Shown here piece after piece: positions 17,822 through 25,692 of a DNA stretch of 64,000 nt (the first letter of the stretch is position 1; each line of letters begins with the position of its first letter). Where the stretch lies: the IMG/VR virus record IMGVR_UViG_3300048924_000605, positions 16,693 through 80,692 of that record; one strand, 5' to 3'. A model generated the notes under the pieces. It had not been told where the DNA came from. It did not search any database and worked only from the letters and a program-made list of their open reading frames with translations. The position numbers were made by a program, and so were the translations under genes. This DNA is from a virus.

Positions 17822-18064
17822 TCAGCGATCTATTGCTGGTTCGACCGTCCAATGACACAGTCTCTGGCCCGTCAGGTTGTGGGCCAAAATCTGCCTTGCG
17901 GTCAGGTCCGTCAACACGTCCTGCCGCGACACCAAGATGGGCCGTGCCCAGGCGCAGTCGCCGTTTTCAATCTCGCGACCATTGGTCACGCAGCTGCTCA
18001 GCAGCAGTACCAGGAACAGCATTGGCCACGCGGCTGTCGATGCCGGTCGGAAGTCGCAACACAT
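17822..18064 (-). CDS. Outer-membrane spanin lipoprotein (Rz1-like)
   Basis: ATG at 18064 follows GAGGT with eight-base spacing, giving 80 residues. The N-terminal segment WPMLFLVLLLSSC ends in a lipobox (LSSC), so the mature protein is a small outer-membrane lipoprotein. The gene overlaps the Rz-like gene in another frame for about 100 bp, the classic nested or overlapping Rz/Rz1 layout. It joins the inner-membrane spanin across the periplasm to disrupt the outer membrane in the last step of lysis. It carries several Cys and few Pro compared with lambda Rz1. Confidence 0.8.
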   Translation of the reverse strand: MCCDFRPASTAAWPMLFLVLLLSSCVTNGREIENGDCAWARPILVSRQDVLTDLTARQILAHNLTGQRLCHWTVEPAIDR

Positions 18065-18272
18065 CGGTTTCTACCTCGCCTCGAATTTGCGCATCCGCCG
18101 CTTCACGTTCGGCAGCCGCAGTTCGTGCCCGTGCCTCCTCCTGATCGACGCGGTCCGCCGCTTCCTTCTTGGCGCGCCGGCTCCCGGCGAGGCGGCCAAT
18201 CCCGAATACCGTCAAGATCGCTAGAACCGCGGCGACGGCAGCAGCGCCCCAGGCCTGCAAGCGCGCGATCAT
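17967..18272 (-). CDS. Inner-membrane spanin (Rz-like)
   Basis: The 101-residue product has one N-terminal membrane helix (AWGAAAVAAVLAILTVFGIG) followed by a charged, Ala/Arg/Glu-rich coiled coil (AKKEAADRVDQEEARARTAAAEREAADAQ), as expected of an i-spanin. The start ATGA overlaps the endolysin stop. With Rz1 it completes a standard holin, endolysin, Rz, Rz1 lysis cassette. Confidence 0.82.
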   Translation of the reverse strand: MIARLQAWGAAAVAAVLAILTVFGIGRLAGSRRAKKEAADRVDQEEARARTAAAEREAADAQIRGEVETDVLRLPTGIDSRVANAVPGTAAEQLRDQWSRD

Positions 18273-18745
18273 GCGATGTGACCGCCGGCCTTCTGGTAGA
18301 CCGCGAGCAGGGCTTCCAGCGGATGCTCGCGCTGGCCGTAACCGGCATTGGGCAGCGACGCCCAGGTCTTCCGCGATTTGCGGATCGCCGATGCAATCCA
18401 GCCCGTTTGGATGTCTGCCAACGAACCGTTCTCGCGCAGAAGCTCAATCGCCGCCCGATCCTGCGATGCCGGGCCGAAGTCCGGCAGGTCCAGTCGCGTC
18501 TGCAAGCTATTCCAGGTACGCCACAGGAATTGGTAGCGACCGGCCGCGGTGGAGTGGATCCGATACTTCGGCAGCCAGACCAGCAATCTCGGGTGCTTGG
18601 AGTAGTCGGTGAAGCAGTCGCCGCCCACCAGCACGTCGTAGCCGCGCTGCTTGCCGAATCGCTCTACGCCTTCGGCATGGGCGATCATGTCCAGGAATGC
18701 GACGACGTTCTGGCCGCCGGCCTCATCAGCGGTCAATCGTGCCAT
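18269..18745 (-). CDS. Endolysin, lambda R-type lytic transglycosylase
   Basis: At 158 residues it equals the length of lambda R. Conserved segments are AFLDMIAHAEGVE (catalytic Glu expected at residue 25), GYDVLVGGDCFTDYSKHPR, STAAGRYQFL and the C-terminal NIWASLPGAGYGQ-like ASLPNAGYGQREHPLEALL. The enzyme cleaves the glycan backbone of peptidoglycan with formation of a 1,6-anhydro product. No signal sequence is present, so release depends on the holin whose gene overlaps its start by 20 bp. Confidence 0.93.
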   Translation of the reverse strand: MARLTADEAGGQNVVAFLDMIAHAEGVERFGKQRGYDVLVGGDCFTDYSKHPRLLVWLPKYRIHSTAAGRYQFLWRTWNSLQTRLDLPDFGPASQDRAAIELLRENGSLADIQTGWIASAIRKSRKTWASLPNAGYGQREHPLEALLAVYQKAGGHIA

Positions 18746-18947
18746 CGCTGCCTCGCTGCTGGAACACGCGGCCGATCAGGCCCAGGAGAAGAACGCCTGC
18801 GGTGATGTAGGTGGCAGCGCGGTCTGGAACATGGGCGCGCAGATCGTCGGGGATATTGAGCCAGGCGCCTTGGACGGCCAGCGCCAGGCTCATCGCCTGC
18901 ACGCTTAGGAAGCGCCACGCGTGGCGCCAGTTGTCGATGAGCTTCAT
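18726..18947 (-). CDS. Holin-like small membrane protein
   Basis: ATG at 18947 gives 73 residues (MKLIDNWRHAWRFLSVQ). The layout is an amphipathic start, a moderately hydrophobic segment (AMSLALAVQGAWL) and a clear membrane helix (YITAGVLLLGLIGRVF), then a short charged tail. The KLIDNWRHAWRFLSVQ opening is typical of a phage holin-like family found directly before lambda R-type endolysins (DUF7940, tentatively). It overlaps the endolysin gene and the end of the frameshifted chaperone frame (ATG inside the stop region at 18944-18947). Confidence 0.75.
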   Translation of the reverse strand: MKLIDNWRHAWRFLSVQAMSLALAVQGAWLNIPDDLRAHVPDRAATYITAGVLLLGLIGRVFQQRGSDGTIDR

Positions 18948-19566
18948 GGTATTTTCCGAAGGGATTGGACGAAGGCGTTGACGTCTCGGCCACCGGCAAA
19001 GCCGGCGTTGACGTCCTCGATGCGGTCGGCACGCAACGCGTGTTCGCGCTGGATCGCGACGCGGTAAAACAGCGCCAGCTGCCGTGCGGTCGCACGCTCG
19101 ATCCACGGCCAGTCGTGGCCGTGGTCGATCAGCGTGGCGAGGACGCTGGGCCAGTCGCTGCCGGGGCCGCGCGCTTCAGTTCCAGCGCCGCCAGCACGCG
19201 CTGCAGAAAAAAATCGGCGTTGACCGCCCAAAAGGTGAGCAGCAACAGATCGCCGTGAGCGGCGGGTAGTGCTCGGACCCACTCAGGCGGTTGATCGCTG
19301 GCCTTGGCGAGCAGCGCGACGGTTGCCGCGGGCTGCTGGGCGCACACTTGGTGCAAGCGTGCAAGGTCGACACTGCCGTCCTCGGTCTGCTCGACCAAGT
19401 CGGCTACCAACGCCGCGATGGGGTCGTGCAGACTCAGGCTCTCGAAGAACCCGATCTCGCGCACCGTCACCGTTCGTCCACCGACGGGCAGCGTTCGGTT
19501 CGGCTGCAAGACGGCGAGATCGTGCGGCGAGCCCGCGGTAGCACGGGGCTGGACCTTGCGCGCCAT
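18944..19566 (-). CDS. Tail assembly chaperone, -1 frameshift fusion (gpGT-like)
   Basis: Translation of the chaperone gene from 19566 can slip one base back at seven T residues (19213-19207 on the minus strand). It then continues in a frame open to the stop at 18944, giving 120 + 87 = 207 residues. The extension (SAARAGGAGTEARGPGSDWPSVLATLIDHGHDWPWIERATARQLALFYR) is protein-like and cannot be translated well in any other way. In lambda the equivalent gpGT holds the tape measure protein for tube assembly. Confidence 0.75.
19129..19566 (-). CDS. Tail assembly chaperone, short form (gpG-like)
   Basis: The 145-residue protein directly follows the major tail protein gene (stop and start overlap, TAATG). 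It is typical in size and place for the short tail chaperone: MARKVQPRATAGSPHDLAVLQPNRTLPVGGRTVTVREIGFFE, a middle helical region and a C-terminal segment in which the slippery site lies at codons 119-120 (FF). It binds the tape measure protein during assembly and is not kept in the virion. The tape measure gene itself is displaced to 12296-15550. Confidence 0.78.
   Translation of the reverse strand: MARKVQPRATAGSPHDLAVLQPNRTLPVGGRTVTVREIGFFESLSLHDPIAALVADLVEQTEDGSVDLARLHQVCAQQPAATVALLAKASDQPPEWVRALPAAHGDLLLLTFWAVNADFFLQRVLAALELKRAAPAATGPASSPR
19207..19213 (-). other. Programmed -1 ribosomal frameshift site (T TTT TTT)
   Basis: The zero frame reads GAT TTT TTT CTG, so the heptamer is placed exactly as X XXY YYZ. 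After slipping, TTT TTT is re-paired perfectly and reading continues TCT GCA. A GC-rich stretch with pairing potential follows within 10-40 bases (CTGCAGCGCG and CGCGCGGCC-like segments), which may act as a stimulator. Confidence 0.75.
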
Positions 19567-20324
19567 TAGCCCCTCACCAGTTCGATTCGGCCGAAGCCGC
19601 CCAAGTCGGGGTCCAGCGCACGCGATTCATCGAACAGGGCGGCGCCGGACAGTTGCAAACTGCCCCACTCTTCCGAAATCAGGTCGAGCTGCTCGATGGG
19701 ATTGAAGGTGACGCGATACAGCGTGACTCGGGCGCGGCGGCCGTTGACCGTGTTGATGCCATCCAGGAACAGCATCCGCTCCGGCGGCGGCGTGCTGAAG
19801 AGGGCGATGTTGACGGTCTCGCCGTGCTTGTACGCGGCCTTGAAGGGCTGGGTGAAGCCGTCGACCTTACGCAGGCCGATCAGTCCCGACGAAGCAGACT
19901 CGGTCCACCAGTTCGCGGCAGGGACGGTGACCGGCGGGTTGGCGCTGTCGGTCAGGGCCACATCGCTGACCCAGCCGCGATCCAGGGCGACCAAGTCGTT
20001 CGCCTTCAGGCCGGTCGGGAGCAGCTCGCTGCTGACGGTGCCGGCCGGCAGCGACGCAGGCACCGAGTACATGCCCTCCGCCAGATTCTCCGGCGTCGCC
20101 TCGTCCAGCGTGAGGTTCACATTGGCGGTCTTCGACTGCACCAGCCGCCCGTACAGCAGGCGATTGCCGCTGAACGACTCGGTTTTGTCCGAGTTCTGGA
20201 CTTCCAAGGCCAGCTGAAGCTGGGGGGCATTGCCGACCCAGCGCAGCGGACCGGGCTTGCCCGAGGCCTGGCGGGTGGCGAGGTAAACCTTGCCTTGGAA
20301 CGAAAACAGGTCTTGCGCGGCCAT
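19566..20324 (-). CDS. Major tail tube protein
   Basis: The 252-residue protein begins MAAQDLFSFQGKVYLATRQASGKPGPLRWVGNAPQLQLALE, the usual opening of siphophage tube proteins (tail tube protein V-like). It continues with alternating beta-strand segments, and a small C-terminal domain is possible. A strong AGGAG lies ahead of the ATG. Its place between the tail terminator/Z-like genes and the chaperones fits the lambda V position. Confidence 0.85.
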   Translation of the reverse strand: MAAQDLFSFQGKVYLATRQASGKPGPLRWVGNAPQLQLALEVQNSDKTESFSGNRLLYGRLVQSKTANVNLTLDEATPENLAEGMYSVPASLPAGTVSSELLPTGLKANDLVALDRGWVSDVALTDSANPPVTVPAANWWTESASSGLIGLRKVDGFTQPFKAAYKHGETVNIALFSTPPPERMLFLDGINTVNGRRARVTLYRVTFNPIEQLDLISEEWGSLQLSGAALFDESRALDPDLGGFGRIELVRG

Positions 20325-20360
20325 GTGGTCGCGTTCTCCTATATATAAGGTGTCGTGGGA

Positions 20361-20906
20361 TCAGCCGCGGCGAGCGCGCAGGACTTGGCGATCGATTTCG
20401 GCGGTGATGACCGCCAGTCCGGCCTCGGCCATGCGCTGGGGGCGGTCGCCCTTGCGGAGCATTTGCGCGATCGAGGGACCGTACAGGCGCCGGATTGGGG
20501 TACGCGGCACGCGCTTCTCCCCGTTCACGGGCGTACGCTCGAAGGCGATGTCCGCGCCGCGGTGGCGACCATGAAAGCCGCTTCGCTTGAAGCCGCGCTT
20601 CCCCTTGATCGCAACAAAGTCCAAACCTCGGTCGTCCGCGCTGCGCTTGGAGCGGAAGTTGCGCAGACCGACACCACGGGCGGTGCCGACCAGTTCCAGG
20701 CTCTCGTGAGTGGTCCGTACGCTTAAGCCAGAGCGGATGCGGGCCGCCGACAGTGCATACTCGGTTTGAATGTCCCGCCGGGCGAGGACGGGCCAACGAC
20801 GCCGCAGCGTGCCCAGCGCGCGGCGCTGCGAGAGGGCGATCTTGGCGGGCATCTGGCTCAGTTGCCGAGCCAGGTTCAAGGCGCCGTCGGCGTCGATCGT
20901 GATCAT
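20361..20906 (-). CDS. Minor tail protein Z-like
   Basis: ATG at 20906 (overlapping the previous stop, ATGA) gives 181 residues. It is basic (many Arg), with an N-terminal helical part and the segment SGLSVRTTHESLELVGTARGVGLRNFRSKRS, in keeping with the prophage minor tail protein Z family. It is thought to act at the tail-to-head joining step. A longer open frame upstream (to 21065) is out of register with the overlapping gene and is not used. Confidence 0.7.
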   Translation of the reverse strand: MITIDADGALNLARQLSQMPAKIALSQRRALGTLRRRWPVLARRDIQTEYALSAARIRSGLSVRTTHESLELVGTARGVGLRNFRSKRSADDRGLDFVAIKGKRGFKRSGFHGRHRGADIAFERTPVNGEKRVPRTPIRRLYGPSIAQMLRKGDRPQRMAEAGLAVITAEIDRQVLRARRG

Positions 20907-21331
20907 GTGCGGTAGCGGATCGACAGAGCAACCTGCACGGCGACCACCGGCAAGCCTTCCGGGCGGTCCAGGAACACGATGTCCTCGACCTGCACCGGCA
21001 GCGCCTTCGGCAACGGAATCCAATCTACAAGCGCTGCCTCGACATCGGCCGCGATTGCATGACACCGGGCGTGGGCGTCGATGAGCGATGCCGGCACCGT
21101 GGCCTCGGCCAGCGCAGACAGAATGCGATGGCGGCCGTGCGGCTGATTTGCGTCACGCTGGATCGCCAGAGCGACCAGGGTCAAGCCCTCGACCGAATCG
21201 TCCGGATGCTGCGCTGGTTCTACCGCTACGGCATCGCCGATGTTCGTCCGGTAGCCTTGATCGCTCCGAATGCTCGACAGGCGGTACGCGACATTGGACA
21301 GCAAGGTCCAAGACTGCGCCGGCTCAGCCAT
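20903..21331 (-). CDS. Tail terminator-like protein (gpU-like)
   Basis: The 142-residue protein has an alpha/beta pattern (WTLLSNVAYRLSSIRSDQGYRTNIGDAVAVE ... LTLVALAIQRDA ... EDIVFLDRPEGLPVVAVQVALSIRYRT) similar to tail terminators that cap the tube before head joining. It overlaps the upstream gene by 8 bp and the downstream gene by 4 bp. Lambda has Z before U; here the two are exchanged, if the assignments hold. Confidence 0.65.
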   Translation of the reverse strand: MAEPAQSWTLLSNVAYRLSSIRSDQGYRTNIGDAVAVEPAQHPDDSVEGLTLVALAIQRDANQPHGRHRILSALAEATVPASLIDAHARCHAIAADVEAALVDWIPLPKALPVQVEDIVFLDRPEGLPVVAVQVALSIRYRT

Positions 21332-21614
21332 GCAGCACCGCCTCGTTTACGCGGCCATCGTTGCGGACGACCGCCTCAACTGTCTGGGACCGGCCGTCCA
21401 AGGTGACGATGTCGCCGCGGCGGAAGATCCAGTCCCGATTACGGGCATGCACATGCCTGACCAATCCGATGACTTGCTGGTACTCGCCTAAGCGCTCGAC
21501 GCCGTCGCGAACCACCAACCGAACAGGCGCCGAGGGGTTCGGAGGGCGTTGTACGTTCGCGACGACGCCGAGCACGTCGAAGACTACGGTATCGGCCGTG
21601 GAGAACGCATCCAC
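21324..21614 (-). CDS. Head-tail joining protein (FII-like)
   Basis: A GTG at 21614, just after the capsid stop, gives 96 residues (DAFSTADTVVFDVLGVVANVQRPPN ... GDIVTLDGRSQTVEAVVRNDGRVNEAVLHG), the small beta-barrel size and pattern of gpFII. ATT at 21620 cannot be excluded as an alternative start. It should bridge the portal connector and the tail tube. Confidence 0.7.
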   Translation of the reverse strand: MDAFSTADTVVFDVLGVVANVQRPPNPSAPVRLVVRDGVERLGEYQQVIGLVRHVHARNRDWIFRRGDIVTLDGRSQTVEAVVRNDGRVNEAVLHG

Positions 21615-21616
21615 AA

Positions 21617-22624
21617 TTACGCCTTCAGCTTCACCAGCAGCGCCGGCCGGTGACACATCGGTAGCGGATTGGACTGGGTGTGCAGATCGGTGCCGCGATC
21701 AAATTTTCGCGGCGCTTGCTTGCTGTAGAGCAACTGGCCCAACGTGTTGACAGTCTCGTTGAAGTCGGCCGGCGCCACATAGGTCGCAAACGTGTCCAGC
21801 GTACCGAGAGGGAACGCGTGGCCTTCGCCTTCGGCGATGAATCGCCGGGAGGTACCCTCCGGATCGCTGGCCTCTCCGGTGTATTCCTCGAAGCGAATGC
21901 CCGCCAAGCGAAAGTCGGTGCGCATGTCGTCGCGCAGCGCCGCACCCTCCTGCCAACGCGCGTAGGCTTCCTTGACCAGCTTGTGCCCTGTTAGCGCGTC
22001 GAAGAACTCCGGCGACACCAGCACATGAATGCTGCTCATGCGCTCGCCCTTCAAGGACGCGCTCATGTAGCGCTTGAGATCCAAGCACTTCTTGCGCGGG
22101 TCCAAGTCCTGATTGCTCAACTGGAAGTTGAACGTCTCCGGCCGGATGTTGAAGATATCGAACAGGTTCGCCAGTTCGCTGCCATCGGCGTCCAAGATCA
22201 CACCCTTGAGCGCACCGATGCGAAGATGCTCCAAAGTGATCGCGTGCTTGTTGCGCATCGTCTGCAGGTGATCAGCCATCACACCGGCAATGGTTTCCAG
22301 ATCGGTCTCAGTACCGAAGGCACGAACACCCACTACCTCTTCGGGCAACACCACGTCCTCGTGAGGGATATGTGGCACGTTGAACGCACGTAGCGCTCGC
22401 TTGCCGCGCTTGCCTACCGACCCCGGGGAGCCGACCGGCTGAGTCGGCAGCAGCGACAGTACGCCGTTTCGCTCCTCGACGGTCACCTGGCGGGTGCGGA
22501 CCGGCTTGATCGGAAACAGATTCAGCTCGTCCAGTCGCCCGTACTGGTTCGGCAGGAGATTGATGGCCGTGGTCAGCGCGCTGACGGAGAACGCGGGATT
22601 GTGGAACGGATTGTTCATCGACAT
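21617..22624 (-). CDS. Major capsid protein (lambda gpE family)
   Basis: The 335-residue protein has the gpE-family opening NPFHNPAFSVSALTTAINLLPNQYGRLDELNLFPIKPVRTRQVTVEE. It also has HIPHEDVVLPEEVVGVRAFGTE, the P-domain-like helical region DLETIAGVMADHLQTMRNKHAITLEHLRIGALKG and the late segment FPLGTLDTFATYVAPADFNETVNTLG. It has the HK97 fold by family. It follows the decoration gene, as in lambda. Confidence 0.95.
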   Translation of the reverse strand: MSMNNPFHNPAFSVSALTTAINLLPNQYGRLDELNLFPIKPVRTRQVTVEERNGVLSLLPTQPVGSPGSVGKRGKRALRAFNVPHIPHEDVVLPEEVVGVRAFGTETDLETIAGVMADHLQTMRNKHAITLEHLRIGALKGVILDADGSELANLFDIFNIRPETFNFQLSNQDLDPRKKCLDLKRYMSASLKGERMSSIHVLVSPEFFDALTGHKLVKEAYARWQEGAALRDDMRTDFRLAGIRFEEYTGEASDPEGTSRRFIAEGEGHAFPLGTLDTFATYVAPADFNETVNTLGQLLYSKQAPRKFDRGTDLHTQSNPLPMCHRPALLVKLKA

Positions 22625-22627
22625 GGA

Positions 22628-23020
22628 TCAAATTCCTTGACGCACGAGTACGCCGATCGCCCGCAGTTGCTGGATGCAGACCGTGCGCTGTTCGGGGGTG
22701 ATGGCTTTCGGCCAGACCAGGGCGTGGTCGGCGACCGTGGCGTGGCGCGCGACGATCACGCCGTCCGGGCTCGGTGCATTGGCCGTGATGATTGGTACGA
22801 TCACGACGCCCTTCGCCTGCTCGCGGCCGTCGGTTGCGGCCAAGTCGAGTGCGGCCACCTGGCCGGTATCGGTGATGCGACCCACGACCTGACCGAGTTG
22901 CAGCGCCTGCTGCGCGGCCACGGTCACGCGATCGCGCGAGTAAAGGTTGTCGGCCTCGAACTTGAGCAGATCACCCAGGTTGTTCGGCTCGGACTGGGGC
23001 GGATAGACGGTAATGCCCAT
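22628..23020 (-). CDS. Head decoration protein (lambda gpD family)
   Basis: This is a 130-residue protein (MGITVYPPQSEPNNLGDLLKFEADNLYSRDRVTVAAQQALQLGQVVGRI). The N-terminal acidic/Asn-rich part and the small beta-domain match gpD, which stabilises the expanded capsid as trimers on the surface. It is placed between protease/scaffold and capsid as in lambda. Confidence 0.88.
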   Translation of the reverse strand: MGITVYPPQSEPNNLGDLLKFEADNLYSRDRVTVAAQQALQLGQVVGRITDTGQVAALDLAATDGREQAKGVVIVPIITANAPSPDGVIVARHATVADHALVWPKAITPEQRTVCIQQLRAIGVLVRQGI

Positions 23021-23021
23021 C

Positions 23022-23336
23022 TCAGCGCTCCTTCTTCGATCGCGCGGCCCGCACCTTGACGGCGTGGATCAGCGGGTTGTCGTCCAACGACTGCGTAGCG
23101 GCGGCAGGTGCCGCGGCCGGCGACAGGTGGCTGGTGATCTCGGGCGACTCGGCGCGCAAGCCGAGCAGCTTGCGGCGAACGTCGGCGGTACTCAGGCGGT
23201 CGCCCAGGAACACCGCGGTCAGATCGGGACGGCCAGCGAGCGTGCAGAGCTCGGCGATCGCCAGGGCATCGCCGTGCGCTTGCGCGCGCACGGCGTCTAC
23301 GTCGACGGCGGGCGCCGTCGATTCGGGGGTGGACAT
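23022..23336 (-). CDS. Probable scaffold protein from an internal start (Nu3-like)
   Basis: In lambda the scaffold Nu3 is made from an internal start in gene C. Here an in-frame ATG at 23336 is preceded by GGAG nine bases upstream and gives 104 residues (MSTPESTAPAVDVDAVRAQAHGDALAIAE), helix-rich and acidic as expected for a scaffold. Evidence is codon position, the Shine-Dalgarno-like GGAG and family precedent. Confidence 0.6.
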   Translation of the reverse strand: MSTPESTAPAVDVDAVRAQAHGDALAIAELCTLAGRPDLTAVFLGDRLSTADVRRKLLGLRAESPEITSHLSPAAAPAAATQSLDDNPLIHAVKVRAARSKKER

Positions 23337-24200
23337 CGTGGGGGACTCCAGGGAAAGGGGACGCGCGGCGGCGTCCAGTTCGGTGTGCATGTGCTGCACG
23401 GCGTCGCCGAGCGTGCCGATGCGATCGGCCAGGCCGGCATCGAGCGCGTCCTGGCCGAAGAACAACCCGGCTTCGGTGGCACGGATGGCGTCCACCGCAG
23501 AACCGCGTTGCTCGGCTACGGTCAGAACGAACAACTCGTAGAGGCGGTCGACCTCGGTTTGGATCGCCGCACGCGCCTCAGGCGTCAGCGGCTGATATGG
23601 GCTGCCGTCGTTCTTGCGCGCGCCGGCCAGAATCGGGGTGTAGCTCAAGCCGGCGTTGGCATCGCGGCGCGATTGGTCAACGTGCAGCGCGATCACGCCG
23701 ATGGAGCCGACGCCGGCCGTGCGCGTGACGAAGAGCTGCGTGGCGGCGCTGGCCAGGGCATAAGCAGCGGAGAAGGCGGCGTCGTTCGCGGCTGCCCAGA
23801 CGGGCTTCGTCTGCCGAGCCGCGTGGATCTTGTCGGCCAGGTCGAACACGCCGGCGGCCTCGCCGCCGGGGCTATCGATGTCGAGCACGATGCCCCGTAC
23901 CGCAGGGTCAGCCAGCGCGGCATCGAACTGCTGTGTAATTGCCTGATAGCTCGTCAGGCCCGACAGTGCGTCTAAGCCCGCAGTCCGCTGCACCAAAGTG
24001 CCGTGGATGGGAATAACGGCAACACCGCGCTGATCAACGTAGCGTGGTGCCGATACCGCCGGCGGCGCCATCTGCGGCGGCGGCAGGGTCTGAAGCTCGA
24101 ATTTGGGTTCGAGCACGCTCAGGATGACGTCCAGCTTGGCGCGCTGGATCAGCAGCGGCGTGTTGAACACGCGCGCCGCTAGATAGGGCAGTCCGGTCAT
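23022..24200 (-). CDS. Head maturation protease, S49 family (lambda gpC-like), with internal scaffold
   Basis: The 392-residue product has an S49/SppA-like core: GVAVIPIHGTLVQR (residues 59-72), GIVLDIDSPGGEAAGVFDLADKI (103-125) and the nucleophile segment AAFSAAYALAS (Ser144), plus a likely general-base Lys in LAGARKNDGSPY (Lys196). The C-terminal part from residue 289 is an Ala-rich acidic scaffold segment. It cleaves the portal and scaffold during capsid maturation. The start overlaps the portal stop (ATGA). Confidence 0.92.
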   Translation of the reverse strand: MTGLPYLAARVFNTPLLIQRAKLDVILSVLEPKFELQTLPPPQMAPPAVSAPRYVDQRGVAVIPIHGTLVQRTAGLDALSGLTSYQAITQQFDAALADPAVRGIVLDIDSPGGEAAGVFDLADKIHAARQTKPVWAAANDAAFSAAYALASAATQLFVTRTAGVGSIGVIALHVDQSRRDANAGLSYTPILAGARKNDGSPYQPLTPEARAAIQTEVDRLYELFVLTVAEQRGSAVDAIRATEAGLFFGQDALDAGLADRIGTLGDAVQHMHTELDAAARPLSLESPTMSTPESTAPAVDVDAVRAQAHGDALAIAELCTLAGRPDLTAVFLGDRLSTADVRRKLLGLRAESPEITSHLSPAAAPAAATQSLDDNPLIHAVKVRAARSKKER

Positions 24201-25690
24201 TTGACGGTTTCAGGTTCGATCGGCGCCGGCTCAGGCGGCGCGGATTGGAAGGCGCCGTTGCGGGCAACGCGGCGCGGGTCGGTGTCAAGCACCAGGCCCA
24301 GGCGGTCGGCGCGCTCGGCGTCGGCCGCGATCTCGCGGTCGATGGTCTCGGCGTCGTAGCCCGAGCTCGCGATGGCTTCCGCGCGCGACAACAGGCCCGC
24401 GCGAATCGCCAGGATCATGGCGTTGAACTCTTTCTCGGGATCGACCCAGTTCCAGCCTTGCGGCACCCACTTGCAGGCGCGGTACTGGCGTTTGCGACGC
24501 CGATAGCCCGGCAGCTCGATGGCGTCGGCCAGGACGGCCGCATCCACGAAGGCCGCCCAGATCGGCCGGCACATCTGATAGACCAGGACCGAGTGCTGGA
24601 CCTGCTCGCAGCGACGCCGAAATTCCAGCAAGCCGGCGCGGATGGACGAGTAGTTGACCCCGGTCAGATCGCCGGTGAGCTGCTCGTAGGTAACCCCCAT
24701 GGCCGCGGCGACCGCGCGGAACTGCGATCGCAAGAACGCCTCGTAACTGGCGCCCACGTCGGCCGGCTGGGCAAAGGCCACGTTCTCGCCCGGCTCCAAG
24801 ATTTGCAGACTGCCCGGCTCCAACCCGAGCGGCGCATTGCCGTGTTCGTCCGGCGGTGCGTCCCCCGGCAGCGGGTCGTCCGGTCCGTCGCGGGTAATGA
24901 AGCCGGCGAACATCGCCGCGGTCTTTTTACGGACCAGTTCGGCGTCGTCGTACTGGTCGAGCTCGTTGAGCTTGACCAGCGCGCGCGCGAGCCAGGGTTC
25001 GCCGCGGATCTGCCCCGGGCGCAGCGGCCGGAAGATGTGCAGCACTTCCGACGCCGGCACGCGGATGGTGTCCAGGCCGCCGTGGCGCGTCATCGGCGCC
25101 ATCGCCCCATCCTGCGGATGGGACAGATACAGGTGGTAGGCAACCCTTCGGCCTAATCGATCAAACTCGATGCCGGCGCGGATCAAGTTCCCGTTCGGCT
25201 CTTCCCGATTGAGGGTGATCGGCAGGTGCTCAGGCTCCAGCACCTGCAGTTGCAGGGGCACCGCGAAACCGTCCTCGGGCCGGCGCGGGCGCAGCCGGAT
25301 CAGGCATTCGCCGCCCTCCAGCAGCGCGCGGCAGGCCAGGGCTTGCAGGCCATAGAGATCGGTCAAGCCGGCGGCGTCGGCTTCGTCCACGAAGTCCCGC
25401 CACAGCGCCTGGAGCGCTTCGCGCTGCACGGTGTCCGCGATCAGCGACTGCGGCTTGATGCCGGTGCCGACCGCATTGGCGACGAACGCCTCGATCGCGG
25501 CGTTGGCCCAGGCGTTGCGGCGCACCAGGTCGCGAGAGCGCACCCGCAGCGCGTCGCCGGTCGCCAGCAGCGCGGCGACCGCGCCCGGATTGCTGGGCTG
25601 CCAGGCGGTCGACCGGCGACCGTGGCCCGCGACCTCATGCGCGGGCGAGCCGCCGGACATCGCGGCCTTGAGCTTCCCCCACCAACCCAC
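24197..25690 (-). CDS. Portal protein (lambda gpB family)
   Basis: The 497-residue protein carries the gpB signature: RSRDLVRRNAWANAAIEAFVANAVGTGIKPQS near residue 50, ALLEGGECLIRLR, LEPEHLPI, DGIRVPASEVLHIFRPLRPGQ-like VPASEVLHIFRPLRPGQIRGEPWLA and GVTYEQLTGDLTGVNYSSIRAGLLEFRR. It forms the 12-subunit ring at the DNA-packaging vertex. It follows the gpW-like gene. Confidence 0.95.
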   Translation of the reverse strand: MGWWGKLKAAMSGGSPAHEVAGHGRRSTAWQPSNPGAVAALLATGDALRVRSRDLVRRNAWANAAIEAFVANAVGTGIKPQSLIADTVQREALQALWRDFVDEADAAGLTDLYGLQALACRALLEGGECLIRLRPRRPEDGFAVPLQLQVLEPEHLPITLNREEPNGNLIRAGIEFDRLGRRVAYHLYLSHPQDGAMAPMTRHGGLDTIRVPASEVLHIFRPLRPGQIRGEPWLARALVKLNELDQYDDAELVRKKTAAMFAGFITRDGPDDPLPGDAPPDEHGNAPLGLEPGSLQILEPGENVAFAQPADVGASYEAFLRSQFRAVAAAMGVTYEQLTGDLTGVNYSSIRAGLLEFRRRCEQVQHSVLVYQMCRPIWAAFVDAAVLADAIELPGYRRRKRQYRACKWVPQGWNWVDPEKEFNAMILAIRAGLLSRAEAIASSGYDAETIDREIAADAERADRLGLVLDTDPRRVARNGAFQSAPPEPAPIEPETVK

Positions 25691-25692
25691 GT

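Noticed and set aside
18944-19282. Independent 112-residue gene after the tail chaperone
   Set aside because: Its start has no ribosome site and its first part is the out-of-frame reading of the chaperone gene; the -1 frameshift explains the rest.
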